Source of the DNA: Uliginosibacterium sp.
GTDB taxonomy: Bacteria; Pseudomonadota; Gammaproteobacteria; Burkholderiales; Rhodocyclaceae
Reading direction: 5' to 3'
DNA length: 64,000 nt
NCBI GenBank assembly: GCA_016718265.1
Contig: JADKDZ010000002.1
Span: 372,001-436,000, forward strand
Shown here: positions 9,169 through 19,225 of the stretch, in pieces
Layout: every line of letters starts with the position of its first letter
Position numbering within the stretch: the first letter of the stretch is position 1
Position numbers and translations under genes: made by a program
Notes under the pieces: generated by a model
Told to the model about the DNA's origin: nothing
The model's database searches: none
What the model saw: the letters and a program-made list of their open reading frames with translations, nothing else

Positions 9169-9657
9169 ATGGGTGCAGTCAAAGACTTTTTCGGCAGTGT
9201 CGTTCTACTGGAACTGTTCAAGGGATTAGCCTTGACTGGGCGCCATTTGTTTGCCCGCAAGATTACGATTCAGTATCCCGAAGAAAAAACGCCCCAGAGC
9301 CCGCGCTTCAGGGGACTGCATGCGCTTCGTCGTTATCAGAACGGAGAGGAAAGGTGCATCGCATGCAAGTTGTGCGAGGCCGTTTGCCCGGCAATGGCGA
9401 TCACTATTGAGTCGGCTCAGCGTGATGACGGCTCTCGCCGTACCACACGCTATGACATTGATTTGACCAAATGCATATTCTGCGGGTTTTGCGAAGAGGC
9501 CTGTCCGGTCGACGCGATTGTGGAGACACGTGTGCTGGAATACCACGGAGAGAAGCGGGGTGATTTGTACTACACCAAGCAGATGTTGCTTGCCGTAGGT
9601 GATCGATACGAAAAGCAGATCGCTGAAGATCGTCAGATCGAAGCGAAGTACCGCTAA
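9169..9657 (+). CDS. nuoI: NADH-quinone oxidoreductase subunit I
   Basis: A 162-residue, 8Fe ferredoxin-type subunit (clusters N6a and N6b). Two complete CxxCxxCxxxCP motifs are visible: CIACKLCEAVCP and CIFCGFCEEACP. It follows nuoH after three bases and connects the NADH module to NuoB. Confidence 0.97.
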   Translation: MGAVKDFFGSVVLLELFKGLALTGRHLFARKITIQYPEEKTPQSPRFRGLHALRRYQNGEERCIACKLCEAVCPAMAITIESAQRDDGSRRTTRYDIDLTKCIFCGFCEEACPVDAIVETRVLEYHGEKRGDLYYTKQMLLAVGDRYEKQIAEDRQIEAKYR

Positions 9658-9670
9658 ACAAGGGGGCACT

Positions 9671-10312
9671 ATGGATTTGTCTTTCCCAACTTTGTGCTTT
9701 TATCTGTTTTCGGCGATTCTGGTTTTTTCCGGTCTTAGAGTGATTACGGCACGTAATCCCGTGCACGCTGTTCTTTATCTGGTACTGGCTTTCTTTACGG
9801 CAGGCATGATCTGGATGCTGCTCCAGGCCGAGTTTCTTGCCATAGCCATTGTTCTCATCTACATCGGCGCCGTAATGGTGCTCTTCCTGTTCGTTGTCAT
9901 GATGCTGGATATCAATATTGACAAGCTTCGAGAGGGATTCTGGCGCTACCTCCCTGTTGGATTGGTCGTGGCAACGATCATGGTGATGGAGATGGGGATG
10001 GTCCTGAATGGCAGCTACTTCCGCGCGGATAGCGTGTCGCCTCCGGCTACCGTGGGGCCTCAATTCAGCAATTCTCAAGCGCTTGCACGTTTGATTTTCA
10101 CGGATTACGCATACCCGTTTGAGTTGGCTTCATTGATCTTGCTCGTCGCTATGATTGCTGCCGTCGTTTTGACCTATCGCAGTCGTCAGAATACGCGTCG
10201 TATTGATCCCTCAGCCCAGATCGCTGTCAAAGCCAAGGATCGATTAGTGATTCATTCGATTCCCGCAGAGTTGGATGCTTACGCGCCTACAGCTGGAGAA
10301 CCCAGAAAATGA
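9671..10312 (+). CDS. nuoJ: NADH-quinone oxidoreductase subunit J
   Basis: A 213-residue membrane-arm subunit with five predicted hydrophobic segments and the conserved region VLIYIGAVMVLFLFVVMML. The start at 9671 (MDLSFPTLCFY) follows AAGGGGG; an upstream in-frame ATG lies inside nuoI. The C-terminal tail is longer than in E. coli, as is common in betaproteobacteria. Overlaps nuoK. Confidence 0.94.
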   Translation: MDLSFPTLCFYLFSAILVFSGLRVITARNPVHAVLYLVLAFFTAGMIWMLLQAEFLAIAIVLIYIGAVMVLFLFVVMMLDINIDKLREGFWRYLPVGLVVATIMVMEMGMVLNGSYFRADSVSPPATVGPQFSNSQALARLIFTDYAYPFELASLILLVAMIAAVVLTYRSRQNTRRIDPSAQIAVKAKDRLVIHSIPAELDAYAPTAGEPRK

Positions 10313-10617
10313 TGGCCCCCTTGTCACATGTATTGATGCTTAGCGCATTACTATTCGCCATCAGTGTTGTCGGAATTTTCCTGAACAGAAAGAATCTGAT
10401 TGTGCTGTTGATGGCCATTGAGCTGATGTTGTTGGCTGTCAACATGAATTTTGTGGCTTTCTCTACGTATTACGGAGACAACGCAGGTCAGATCTTCGTT
10501 TTTTTCATCCTGACGGTAGCAGCAGCTGAATCTGCGATCGGTTTGGCTATTCTGGTTGTACTGTTTCGCAACCTGCGTTCCATTCATGTGGATGACCTTG
10601 ATAGCCTGAAGGGTTAA
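10309..10617 (+). CDS. nuoK: NADH-quinone oxidoreductase subunit K
   Basis: A 101-102-residue, three-helix subunit of the antiporter-like membrane arm. NRKNLIVLLMAIELMLLAVN contains the conserved membrane glutamate and VAAAESAIGLAI the second key glutamate. Either ATG at 10309 (ATGA overlap with nuoJ) or 10312 could start translation; both follow GGAG. Confidence 0.95.
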   Translation: MMAPLSHVLMLSALLFAISVVGIFLNRKNLIVLLMAIELMLLAVNMNFVAFSTYYGDNAGQIFVFFILTVAAAESAIGLAILVVLFRNLRSIHVDDLDSLKG

Positions 10618-10624
10618 TCACCAG

Positions 10625-12634
10625 ATGACCTCAATGCAGAAACTATATCTTGTTGCACCCCTTGCTCCCCTTGCTGGAGCATTGATTGCAGGCTTGCTTG
10701 GGAAGTTGATCGGTCGCCGCGCGTCGCACCTCGTAGCCGTACTGGGTGTCGCCATCGCATTTATCGCCTCAGTAGTGATATTTCGAGATGTTCAAGCTGG
10801 CAACACATTTAATGGGTCGATCTATACGTGGGCGAACAGTGGCAGATTGAATTTTGAGATCGGGTTTCTGATCGATAGTTTGACGGTGATGATGATGCTT
10901 GTCGTCACCTTCGTGTCACTCATGGTCCATATCTACACGATTGGCTATATGGCTGAAGATGCCGGTTATCAGCGGTTTTTCAGCTACATCTCTCTGTTTA
11001 CCTTTGCCATGCTCATGCTGGTGATGAGTAACAATTTCCTGCAGTTGTTCTTCGGTTGGGAGGCGGTAGGCCTCGTCTCATATTTGTTGATTGGCTTCTG
11101 GTATACACGGCCAACTGCGATCTACGCCAACCTGAAGGCCTTTCTGGTCAATAGAGTCGGTGATTTTGGTTTCCTGCTAGGGATAGGTTTGCTGGTTTCC
11201 TTGACCGGATCGCTGAATTACGCGGAGGTGTTTGCCAAGGCCCCCGTACTTGCCGAGATGCTGGTGCCTTCGACTGACTGGCCTGCCATGACCGCGATCT
11301 GTCTGTGCTTGTTTGTTGGCGCAATGGGCAAGTCAGCGCAAGTCCCCTTGCATGTGTGGCTCCCTGACTCGATGGAAGGCCCTACGCCTATTTCTGCCTT
11401 GATTCATGCCGCAACCATGGTAACGGCGGGCATCTTCATGGTGGCCCGCATGTCTCCCTTGTTTGAGTTGTCAGAAACAGCCCTGTCTTTCGTCATGGTG
11501 ATTGGCGCAACCACAGCCTTGTTCATGGGGTTTCTGGGCATTGTTCAGAACGATATCAAGCGGGTTGTCGCGTACTCAACGCTCTCTCAGCTTGGCTATA
11601 TGACCGTTGCACTGGGGGCGTCGGCGTATTCCGCAGCAGTTTTTCACCTGATGACCCATGCGTTCTTCAAGGCTTTACTGTTTCTTGGGGCCGGCTCCGT
11701 AATCATCGGAATGCATCATGATCAGGACATGCGAAATATGGGTGGCTTGTGGAAGTACATGAAAGTCACATGGCTTACATCGCTGATCGGATCCGTTGCT
11801 CTTATAGGAATCCCATTTACGTCGGGCTTCTACTCTAAGGATTCCATTATTGAGGCTGTTCACCTCTCGAACTTGCCTGGCGCTGGTTACGCCTATTTCT
11901 GCGTAATTGCGGGTGTTTTTGTGACTGCGTTCTATTCATTCCGCATGTATTTCATGGTTTTCCATGGAAAGGAACGTTTTGGGCATGCGCACGATGCTCA
12001 CGACAACTCTGGCCACCATGGATTGGCGCCCGGGCAAAAGCCACATGAGTCGCCTTGGGTCGTAACGATTCCGCTCGTATTGCTCGCTGTTCCGTCTTTG
12101 GTGATCGGATTCACTACCGTCACACCCATGCTATTTGGCGACTGGTTCAAGGGAGTGATTTTTGTGTCAGAGCGCCATGATGTTATGGGTGTGCTGGGGT
12201 CTGAGTTTCATGGTGCATTCGCAATGGCCGTGCACGGTCTGTCCCAGCCACCGTTCTGGTTAGCTTTGAGCGGAGTAGGTTTGGCGTGGTTGTTGTACTT
12301 GAAGTTCCCGACGATTCCGGCGAGCTTACGTAAGCGTTTTTCATTCGTGTACGTCCTTCTTGACAACAAGTACTACTTTGACCGCTTTAATGAAGTCGTT
12401 TTCGCGTCTGGCGCACGTTGGCTGGGCCGCTCTTTATGGAAAGGCGGAGATCAGGTAGTGATAGACGGCATTCTGGTAAATGGCAGCACGCAGCTTGTCG
12501 CTGCTATCTCCAGACTGTCACGTCATATTCAGAGCGGCCTGATTTACCAGTATGCCTTCTGGATTATTTTGGGCGTGGTGCTGCTTTTGGCGATGTGGTC
12601 GCCGTATTTGCGCCTAGGCGCATTGGCGCCTTGA
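10625..12634 (+). CDS. nuoL: NADH-quinone oxidoreductase subunit L
   Basis: A 669-residue, distal proton-pumping subunit with an Mrp-antiporter-like core (FFGWEAVGLVSYLLIGFW, QVPLHVWLPDSMEGPTPISA) and the long C-terminal lateral helix region ending near the stop. Key lysines and histidines of the channel region are in SALIHAATMVTAG and FHLMTHAFFKALLFL. The first ATG at 10625 has a weak ribosome-binding site; 10634 is an alternative start. Confidence 0.95.
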   Translation: MTSMQKLYLVAPLAPLAGALIAGLLGKLIGRRASHLVAVLGVAIAFIASVVIFRDVQAGNTFNGSIYTWANSGRLNFEIGFLIDSLTVMMMLVVTFVSLMVHIYTIGYMAEDAGYQRFFSYISLFTFAMLMLVMSNNFLQLFFGWEAVGLVSYLLIGFWYTRPTAIYANLKAFLVNRVGDFGFLLGIGLLVSLTGSLNYAEVFAKAPVLAEMLVPSTDWPAMTAICLCLFVGAMGKSAQVPLHVWLPDSMEGPTPISALIHAATMVTAGIFMVARMSPLFELSETALSFVMVIGATTALFMGFLGIVQNDIKRVVAYSTLSQLGYMTVALGASAYSAAVFHLMTHAFFKALLFLGAGSVIIGMHHDQDMRNMGGLWKYMKVTWLTSLIGSVALIGIPFTSGFYSKDSIIEAVHLSNLPGAGYAYFCVIAGVFVTAFYSFRMYFMVFHGKERFGHAHDAHDNSGHHGLAPGQKPHESPWVVTIPLVLLAVPSLVIGFTTVTPMLFGDWFKGVIFVSERHDVMGVLGSEFHGAFAMAVHGLSQPPFWLALSGVGLAWLLYLKFPTIPASLRKRFSFVYVLLDNKYYFDRFNEVVFASGARWLGRSLWKGGDQVVIDGILVNGSTQLVAAISRLSRHIQSGLIYQYAFWIILGVVLLLAMWSPYLRLGALAP

Positions 12635-12674
12635 TGCGTCGCTTCTAAACGATTACATATAACGGATTGCCACA

Positions 12675-14153
12675 ATGAGCGCTGTGCCTTTTCTCAGTTT
12701 ATCGATCTGGATCCCGATTGTCGGTGGGTTAGCGATTTTGGTGGGAAGCTCTGATCGCAAGCCTGAACTCGCACGCTGGCTGAGCTTGTTGGTTGCCATG
12801 ACTGGATTGTTTGTAAGCCTTCCGCTCTATTTCGGTTTCGATGCCGCCACTTCGCAGATGCAATTCATCGAGAGTCTGGCGTGGATCGAATCCTTCAAGA
12901 TTCGCTACGCACTCGGCGTCGATGGCATCTCGATGCCGTTTGTCATCCTGAACAGTTTCATCTCTGTCGTGGTGGTCGTGGCGGGATGGGGGACGGTCAA
13001 AGAGAAAGTGTCACAGTACATGGCCGCCTTCCTGATCATGTCGGGCTTCATTAATGGCATTTTCGCGTCGCTTGATGGCGTTCTGTTCTATGTGTTTTTC
13101 GAAGCCTCACTGATCCCGCTTTACTTCATTATTGGTATTTGGGGCGGTGCCAATCGGGTCTACGCGGCATTCAAATTCTTCTTGTACACCTTGCTTGGTT
13201 CGTTGTTGATGCTGGTGGCGTTTATCTACCTGTTTCAGGGGACAGGCAAATTTGACCTCGATGACTGGCGTGCCGTTCCACTTGACCTGAAGACCCAGAC
13301 ATGGATTTTCTGGGCTTTTCTAGCGTCGTTTGCCGTCAAAGTCCCCATGTGGCCTGTACACACGTGGTTGCCAGACGCCCACGTCGAAGCGCCAACCGGT
13401 GGTTCTGTAGTACTTGCTGCGATTGCCCTGAAGCTAGGCGCCTATGGATTCTTGCGGTTCTCGCTGCCAATTGTTCCAGATGCCGCGCGCGAAATGGCAC
13501 CAATCATTATTGCGCTGTCGCTTATAGCCGTGATCTATATCGGTTTGGTTGCGCTGGTTCAGACGGACATGAAGAAACTCGTCGCTTACTCTTCGATTTC
13601 TCACATGGGGTTCGTTACGTTGGGCTTCTTTGTGTTCAACCAGATCGCTGTCGAGGGGGCCATCATGCAAATGATTTCGCATGGCTTCGTATCGGCAGCG
13701 ATGTTCCTGTGTATCGGCGTACTGTACGACCGGATGCACAGCCGAAATATCTCTGACTATGGCGGCGTCGTAAACGTCATGCCAAAGTTCGCGGCACTGT
13801 TCATGCTTTTTTCGATGGCCAATTCGGGCTTGCCTGGTACAAGCGGATTCATAGGCGAGTTCTGGGTCATTCTCGGGGCAGTAGAATTCAATTTCTGGAT
13901 AGGGTTTGCAGCCGCGACGACCTTGATTCTGGGTGCAGCATATTCATTATGGATGTATAAGCGAGTCGTTTTCGGTGAGGTTGCAAACGAGCAGGTCCGT
14001 ACGCTAACGGACATCAACTGGCGAGAGACACTGGTACTCGGTGGCTTGGCATGTTGCATACTGGCAATGGGTGTGTACCCATTGCCCCTATCCGACGTGA
14101 TGCACGCGTCTGTGGCTGACTTGCTGAAGCACGTAGCTGCTGGCAAGTTGTGA
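12675..14153 (+). CDS. nuoM: NADH-quinone oxidoreductase subunit M
   Basis: A 492-residue proton-pumping subunit homologous to Mrp antiporters. The sequences FFEASLIPLYFIIGIWGG, KVPMWPVHTWLPDAHVEAP and MISHGFVSAAMFLCIGVLYDR are diagnostic. Intact length and a 40-bp gap after nuoL. Confidence 0.95.
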   Translation: MSAVPFLSLSIWIPIVGGLAILVGSSDRKPELARWLSLLVAMTGLFVSLPLYFGFDAATSQMQFIESLAWIESFKIRYALGVDGISMPFVILNSFISVVVVVAGWGTVKEKVSQYMAAFLIMSGFINGIFASLDGVLFYVFFEASLIPLYFIIGIWGGANRVYAAFKFFLYTLLGSLLMLVAFIYLFQGTGKFDLDDWRAVPLDLKTQTWIFWAFLASFAVKVPMWPVHTWLPDAHVEAPTGGSVVLAAIALKLGAYGFLRFSLPIVPDAAREMAPIIIALSLIAVIYIGLVALVQTDMKKLVAYSSISHMGFVTLGFFVFNQIAVEGAIMQMISHGFVSAAMFLCIGVLYDRMHSRNISDYGGVVNVMPKFAALFMLFSMANSGLPGTSGFIGEFWVILGAVEFNFWIGFAAATTLILGAAYSLWMYKRVVFGEVANEQVRTLTDINWRETLVLGGLACCILAMGVYPLPLSDVMHASVADLLKHVAAGKL

Positions 14154-14184
14154 GAGACAAGAAAGATCGGATTCCGACGGGCGC

Positions 14185-15681
14185 ATGATGAACTTCCAGA
14201 TCCCCAACTTCCTTCCCGCGATCGCCGAGATCTTCCAGGCCAGCATGGCTTTGCTGATTTTGCTGATCATCTCGTTTTGCCGACACAGCGCTCGTGCCAG
14301 TCGCATAGCGTTCTGGCTTAGCCTGACCACTTTGCTCGCTGTGGGGGCTTATCATTTTCTGTTTTTTGCTGAGATCGATTTCGCATTCGGGCAGATGTTC
14401 TTTGATGACCCGATTGGCGACGTCTTGAAAAGTGCGGCATCGTTCTGTGTGGCCGCTGTATTGATATACGGGCGCCGTCACCTGCAGGAGCGAAATCTGG
14501 AGTCGCCTGAGTACTACATTATCGTGCTCCTGGCAGCGCTGGGGATTTGCGTTCTGATCTCGGCGGGTTCGCTGGTTACCATTTACATTGGGCTTGAACT
14601 TCTGTCGCTTGCGAGTTACGCGTTGGTTGCCCTTGATCGCGATTCCGTCCGGTCGACTGAAGCCGCAATGAAGTACTTTGTCCTCGGGGCCTTGGCCTCA
14701 GGGCTTCTGCTCTATGGCATGTCCATGGTTTACGGCGCAACGCAGTCATTGAATCTCGTGGATATCGCCATTGCGCTCAACCCTGACAACGTGGATGCGC
14801 AAGTGAGCCGTACGGTGCTGCTTTTCGGTTTGGTCTTCTTGATGGCCGGCATAGCCTTCAAGATCGGGCTGGTGCCATTCCATATGTGGATTCCGGATGT
14901 CTATGAGGGGGCGCCCACTCCTGTAACACTATTCATCGCGTCGACACCGAAACTGGCCGCGTTCGCGATGGCATACCGCCTTCTGGCTATCGGGATGTGG
15001 GATCTTGCCGAGCACTGGCAGCGGATGCTTTTGATCGTGGGGATGTCCTCCATCGTACTGGGGAATCTCGCGGCTATAGCGCAAACCAGCTTCAAGCGCA
15101 TGCTCGCCTACTCCGGTATTTCGCACATGGGCTTCATGGTCTTGGGCTTGGCATCCTTTCTGCAAGGCAGTCAGGAATTTGCGCAACGCAGTCAGGAGTC
15201 TGCATACTCGAGCGCGCTTTTTTACGTCTTGACCTACGCGCTGACGGCGCTAGCGGCATTCGGCATTCTCTTGCTCTTCACCCGCAACGGGCGGGAACTC
15301 GAGTCGATTGACGACTTTAGGGGCTTGGGAAAGACACACGGCTGGTGGGCAGGGATGATGGCGGTCGTGATGTTCTCAATGGCCGGCATTCCATTCTTTG
15401 TCGGATTTTTCTCGAAGTTCTACATCCTGCACGCCCTGTTGTCAGCGGGCCATCTATGGCTGGCTGTTGCTGCGGTCATGATGTCGCTAATCGGCGCGTT
15501 TTATTACCTCCGCGTCGTGAAGGTCATGTTCTTTGATGCGCCCGCGGAGGCTTGCACTGTTGCGGCCGGTTTTGGGGTGAGAAGCATGTTGTCTGCGAAC
15601 GTTCTTGCCATTGCAGTAATAGGCATTTACCCTGGCCTGCTGATGGATATATGCTTTTTGGTTGTTCATCTGTCGATGTAG
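14185..15681 (+). CDS. nuoN: NADH-quinone oxidoreductase subunit N
   Basis: A 498-residue third antiporter-like subunit, last gene of the operon. Diagnostic segments are LVPFHMWIPDVYEGAPTPVT and SFKRMLAYSGISHMGFMVLG. The start could be either of two adjacent ATGs (14185 or 14188). It is convergent with the Smr gene, 12 bp away, with no clear terminator between them. Confidence 0.95.
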   Translation: MMNFQIPNFLPAIAEIFQASMALLILLIISFCRHSARASRIAFWLSLTTLLAVGAYHFLFFAEIDFAFGQMFFDDPIGDVLKSAASFCVAAVLIYGRRHLQERNLESPEYYIIVLLAALGICVLISAGSLVTIYIGLELLSLASYALVALDRDSVRSTEAAMKYFVLGALASGLLLYGMSMVYGATQSLNLVDIAIALNPDNVDAQVSRTVLLFGLVFLMAGIAFKIGLVPFHMWIPDVYEGAPTPVTLFIASTPKLAAFAMAYRLLAIGMWDLAEHWQRMLLIVGMSSIVLGNLAAIAQTSFKRMLAYSGISHMGFMVLGLASFLQGSQEFAQRSQESAYSSALFYVLTYALTALAAFGILLLFTRNGRELESIDDFRGLGKTHGWWAGMMAVVMFSMAGIPFFVGFFSKFYILHALLSAGHLWLAVAAVMMSLIGAFYYLRVVKVMFFDAPAEACTVAAGFGVRSMLSANVLAIAVIGIYPGLLMDICFLVVHLSM

Positions 15682-15693
15682 GTTTATTGCGTC

Positions 15694-16530
15694 TTAATCT
15701 ACCTTGGGGCGTTGTGATTTGAACAGGACAACCAAGGCGCCCGCCCCGCCGTCAACGAGCCGAGCCTGGCAGTAGGCTGCCACGCAGTCATAATTCATCA
15801 GCCAGCCCGCGACAAGTTTCTTGAGTACCGGATCTTTGCGGGGGGAGCCCCTGCCTTTCCCATGTACGACGCGAACGCAGCGTACGCCGTGTTTTCGCCA
15901 TTTTGCGACAAAGGCAGCCAACAGTTCCCGTGCCTCTTCGCGATTGCAGCCGTGGAGATCGACGCTCTCCTGGACGACCCAACGTCCGCGCCTCAGGTCA
16001 CGCAATATGCTGCGTGGCACGCCATTGGCAAGGTAAAACAACTCATCGCCGCCTTCAAGATGCAACTCAAGCGAAGTCGGTGCGTAGATTGACTCAACCA
16101 GTGCCGCACGTTCGTCGCGATCATGCTGGATCGGCAAGGGGGCAGGTTTGGGCGCTTCCACGGTGACCCGGTCATTCAGGATCGGGCGCGTACCGCGTAG
16201 CGCTTCAGCAAGAACAAGGGCATCACCTTTAAGTTCAGCCGGTCGCGTGTCGTCTTTCAGCCAGGCGTCCGGAAGCCAGTCCTCCTTGCTATGTTTGGCG
16301 GCTTTCTCCCTATCCTCATTGACCGACTGATGTCTTCGAATCGGCTCAGGTTGCGGCAGCGGAATCTCTGCCTGTCGGCTAGCAGGCAGCTCTCGTGCGC
16401 CCGCAATAGCCTGCCTGAATAACGTGCTGGCATCATCTTCTGGCGGCGAAGATGAGACAGCCCGCTTTGGTGCGGGCTGTTGCTTGAGCTGACGCTTTAG
16501 GTCAGCGAGAAGTTTGCGTGTATCGCGCAC
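15694..16530 (-). CDS. Smr domain protein (MutS2 C-terminal-like nuclease domain)
   Basis: A 278-residue protein. The N-terminal two thirds are charged and probably disordered, with RKLLADLKRQLKQQ at the start; the C-terminal Smr domain (about residues 190-275) has the family signatures ESVDLHGCNREEARELL and VRVVHGKGRGSP. Smr domains bind or nick structured nucleic acids. Translation probably starts at a GTG (16530) behind AAGAG, because no in-frame ATG fits. Located next to trxB as in related genomes. Confidence 0.85.
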   Translation of the reverse strand: MRDTRKLLADLKRQLKQQPAPKRAVSSSPPEDDASTLFRQAIAGARELPASRQAEIPLPQPEPIRRHQSVNEDREKAAKHSKEDWLPDAWLKDDTRPAELKGDALVLAEALRGTRPILNDRVTVEAPKPAPLPIQHDRDERAALVESIYAPTSLELHLEGGDELFYLANGVPRSILRDLRRGRWVVQESVDLHGCNREEARELLAAFVAKWRKHGVRCVRVVHGKGRGSPRKDPVLKKLVAGWLMNYDCVAAYCQARLVDGGAGALVVLFKSQRPKVD

Positions 16531-16588
16531 GGCTCTTCATTGCTCAGTCGCCAGATCGGCAGCGAGCCTCCATCGGCAGATTCATATT

Positions 16589-17545
16589 CTACAAACTGCC
16601 GAGATAGCGTTCCGCATCCAGTGCCGCCATACAACCCGTTCCAGCAGATGTAATCGCTTGACGATAAATGTGATCTGCGACATCGCCCGCCGCAAATACA
16701 CCTTTGATGCTCGTCTGCGTGGCATTGCCGTGTTGCCCGCCGTGCGTCGTCAGGTAACCCGACTCGTTCATCTCCAGTTGTCCCTTGAATATCTCCGTAT
16801 TCGGAGCGTGGCCGATAGCGATAAAAACTCCTTGCAGGGTGATGTCGCGTGATGTGCCGGTTTTTACATTTCTTACGCGCATTCCCGTCACGCCGGATTT
16901 GTCACCCAGCACCTCGTCCAGCGTCGAATCAAGCTCCAGAACAATTTTGCCCTCTCTAACCCGCTCGTGGAGCTTGTCGATCATGATCGCTTCGGCGCGG
17001 AATTTGTCCCGGCGGTGTACGAGGGTCACCTTGCTGGCGATGTTTGCGAGATAGAGTGCTTCCTCAACCGCGGTGTTGCCGCCGCCGATGACCGCCACTT
17101 CCTGATTTTTGTAGAAAAAGCCATCGCAGGTAGCGCATGCGGAAACACCTCGTCCCGAAAAAGCTTCCTCAGAGGGTAGCCCGAGGTACTTGGCGGTCGC
17201 ACCGGTGGCAATAATCAATGCATCGCAGGTATAAGTGCCCGAATCACCTATCAGCGTAAACGGACGCTCCGTCAGTTTGCTGGTGTGAATGTGATCGAAA
17301 ATCATCTCGGTGTTGAAGCGCAGCGCATGCTTTTCGAAGCGCGCCATTAATTCCGGCCCTTGCACTCCGTCAGCATCTGCCGGCCAGTTGTCGACTTCCG
17401 TGGTCGTCATCAACTGACCGCCTTGCGCCAGACCGGTAATCAAGACTGGTTTGAGATTGGCGCGTGCGGCATAGACCGCAGCGGTGTAGCCGGCAGGGCC
17501 GGAACCGAGGATGATCAGGGGATGGTGTTGGCTTTGGGCGCTCAT
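16589..17545 (-). CDS. trxB: Thioredoxin-disulfide reductase
   Basis: A 318-residue FAD- and NADPH-dependent reductase of thioredoxin. An FAD Rossmann motif GSGPAGYTAAVYAARA lies near residue 15, the redox-active pair C137/C140 is in SACATCDGFF, and the NADPH motif GGGNTAVEEALYLA and FAD motif GVFAAGDVAD follow. A TATACT-like -10 element is seen upstream at 17582-17587 on this strand, without a good -35. Confidence 0.96.
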   Translation of the reverse strand: MSAQSQHHPLIILGSGPAGYTAAVYAARANLKPVLITGLAQGGQLMTTTEVDNWPADADGVQGPELMARFEKHALRFNTEMIFDHIHTSKLTERPFTLIGDSGTYTCDALIIATGATAKYLGLPSEEAFSGRGVSACATCDGFFYKNQEVAVIGGGNTAVEEALYLANIASKVTLVHRRDKFRAEAIMIDKLHERVREGKIVLELDSTLDEVLGDKSGVTGMRVRNVKTGTSRDITLQGVFIAIGHAPNTEIFKGQLEMNESGYLTTHGGQHGNATQTSIKGVFAAGDVADHIYRQAITSAGTGCMAALDAERYLGSL

Positions 17546-17671
17546 TCTTGTGGACTCCGGGTGGGATCAAAATTCGGCTCAAGTATAGCTCGCACACGCT
17601 TTGCGCGGATTGATCACGGCGATTGACTCAGACAATCATGGCATCGTCGAATGGGGCGCAGCGCGCGGGCC

Positions 17672-19225
17672 TCAGCGGTAGCCCAGAAACCCTTTCAGCC
17701 GCCAGACGCCAAGTTCTCGACGCAATCCTGGCTCGATTTCAACGCTCACCTGCGCCAGTGCCTCTTGTTGGGCAAATCTCGCGCTGATTTGCTGCGCCTG
17801 TGAGGGCGAGATCAAGATGAATGTGCGCGGATTGTGCGACTCAAGTAATGGCATGGAGAGTTGGTAATGATCTTGCGGGTGCTCCAGCGGCGCCCAGGCT
17901 GCAAAGTCCCGCTTCATGTCGCGCAGCTGGTAGAGCAGGTGCGCGCTGATCGTGCGATCTTCGGTCAGCACGATGGCTTGTGGGTTTGCGTCGAGAATCG
18001 GACGAATTTCTGCCGCGAGTTGCTCCCAGCCGCGTGCCCGCTTTAAGGGATCTATTCGGGCGACCATCGGCTTGCCAAACAGCTGGAGGATATCTTGCTG
18101 GTGGTAGGCCACTAGCATGATGATGACGTTGAGCGCCAGCGCAATGCCCCACCATCGCAATCGCAGCCGTCCAAGCCATGCGCAGGCCAGTATCACTGCT
18201 GGCAGCAGGGCGGGCGCAGCCCAATTGCCATTGGCTTCAGCGCGCAAAGCCTGCAAGCTGACCAAACCAAGCAGCGGCAAGGCAAAGCAGAGCAGAAACT
18301 GGTAGCGCGGTTTGCGCAGGCGCTTGAATGCCAGGAGGACGCCGCCGGCAAAAGCGATTGCGAACCCCGGGCCGAGCGAGCCGATTTGAGCCAAAATGAA
18401 CTCGATGATATTGCCGCGCTTGTCATTGCCACCATCAACGTGGGTAATGTCGGCCGTGTGGCGCAAGGTTGGAAAATCGTGTGACCAGTTCCAGATAATG
18501 TTCGGCAACACGATCAGGAGCGCCAGCGCAATTGCGCACCACAGGCCGGGTCGGGTCAAGGCATGGCGGCGCTGCCGGTCAAGCAGCAGGTAAAGCAGGG
18601 CGGAGGCTCCAAACGCCGCCATCGTGTACTTCGACATGATGCCCAGCCCAAGCGCTGCACCGAGCAGCAGCCAATCCAGCCAGTGGTCGTGTTCGACCGC
18701 GCGCAGCAGACACAGCATCGCCGCAGTCCAGAAGAACAGCAGTGGCGCGTCGGTTGACACCGCCATGCCAAGCGCCGCAACCAGCGGCATCAATGCATAG
18801 GCCAAGCCTGCTCTAAAGCCGATGCGCACGTCGAAAAGTTGCTTGCCAAGCAAATAGAGCAGCCAGGCGGTGGCAGGGTAGAGCAGCAGTGACGGCAGCT
18901 TGATGGCGAGCAAGCCGTTGCCGAAAAGGCTCGTGCTCAGCCAGATCAGCCAGGCGATGACAGGCGGTTTGGAGAAGTAGCCCCAGTCGGGCGCCTGCGC
19001 CCAGGTCCAGTACTGCGCCTCATCGATGTAGAGCGTCACGCCCAGGCGTGGAATCACCCAGAACCGGTAAAGCGTGAGCAGCACCAGCAAGCCGAGGAGC
19101 AGGATTGGTTGCGGCAGACTGGTGCTCGGGCGCTTCTTTTGCGGGCGCGGTACGTGGGTCCAGTCGTTGGGCAGGATCTGGCTTTCAGGCCATTTCGTCG
19201 CGGTGGCGTTCAGATTTGTTTTCAA
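17672..19225 (-). CDS. ArnT-like glycosyltransferase (GT39/PMT superfamily)
   Basis: A 517-residue membrane protein with about 10-12 hydrophobic segments. The first periplasmic loop has the acidic motif YIDEAQYWTW, and YFSKPPVIAWLIWLS and RAVEHDHWLDW follow, typical of ArnT-like enzymes that transfer a sugar from a polyprenyl-phosphate donor on the outer face of the inner membrane. Its ATG overlaps the stop of a second GT39 gene. Substrate is unknown; lipid A or another envelope glycan is plausible. Confidence 0.8.
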   Translation of the reverse strand: MKTNLNATATKWPESQILPNDWTHVPRPQKKRPSTSLPQPILLLGLLVLLTLYRFWVIPRLGVTLYIDEAQYWTWAQAPDWGYFSKPPVIAWLIWLSTSLFGNGLLAIKLPSLLLYPATAWLLYLLGKQLFDVRIGFRAGLAYALMPLVAALGMAVSTDAPLLFFWTAAMLCLLRAVEHDHWLDWLLLGAALGLGIMSKYTMAAFGASALLYLLLDRQRRHALTRPGLWCAIALALLIVLPNIIWNWSHDFPTLRHTADITHVDGGNDKRGNIIEFILAQIGSLGPGFAIAFAGGVLLAFKRLRKPRYQFLLCFALPLLGLVSLQALRAEANGNWAAPALLPAVILACAWLGRLRLRWWGIALALNVIIMLVAYHQQDILQLFGKPMVARIDPLKRARGWEQLAAEIRPILDANPQAIVLTEDRTISAHLLYQLRDMKRDFAAWAPLEHPQDHYQLSMPLLESHNPRTFILISPSQAQQISARFAQQEALAQVSVEIEPGLRRELGVWRLKGFLGYR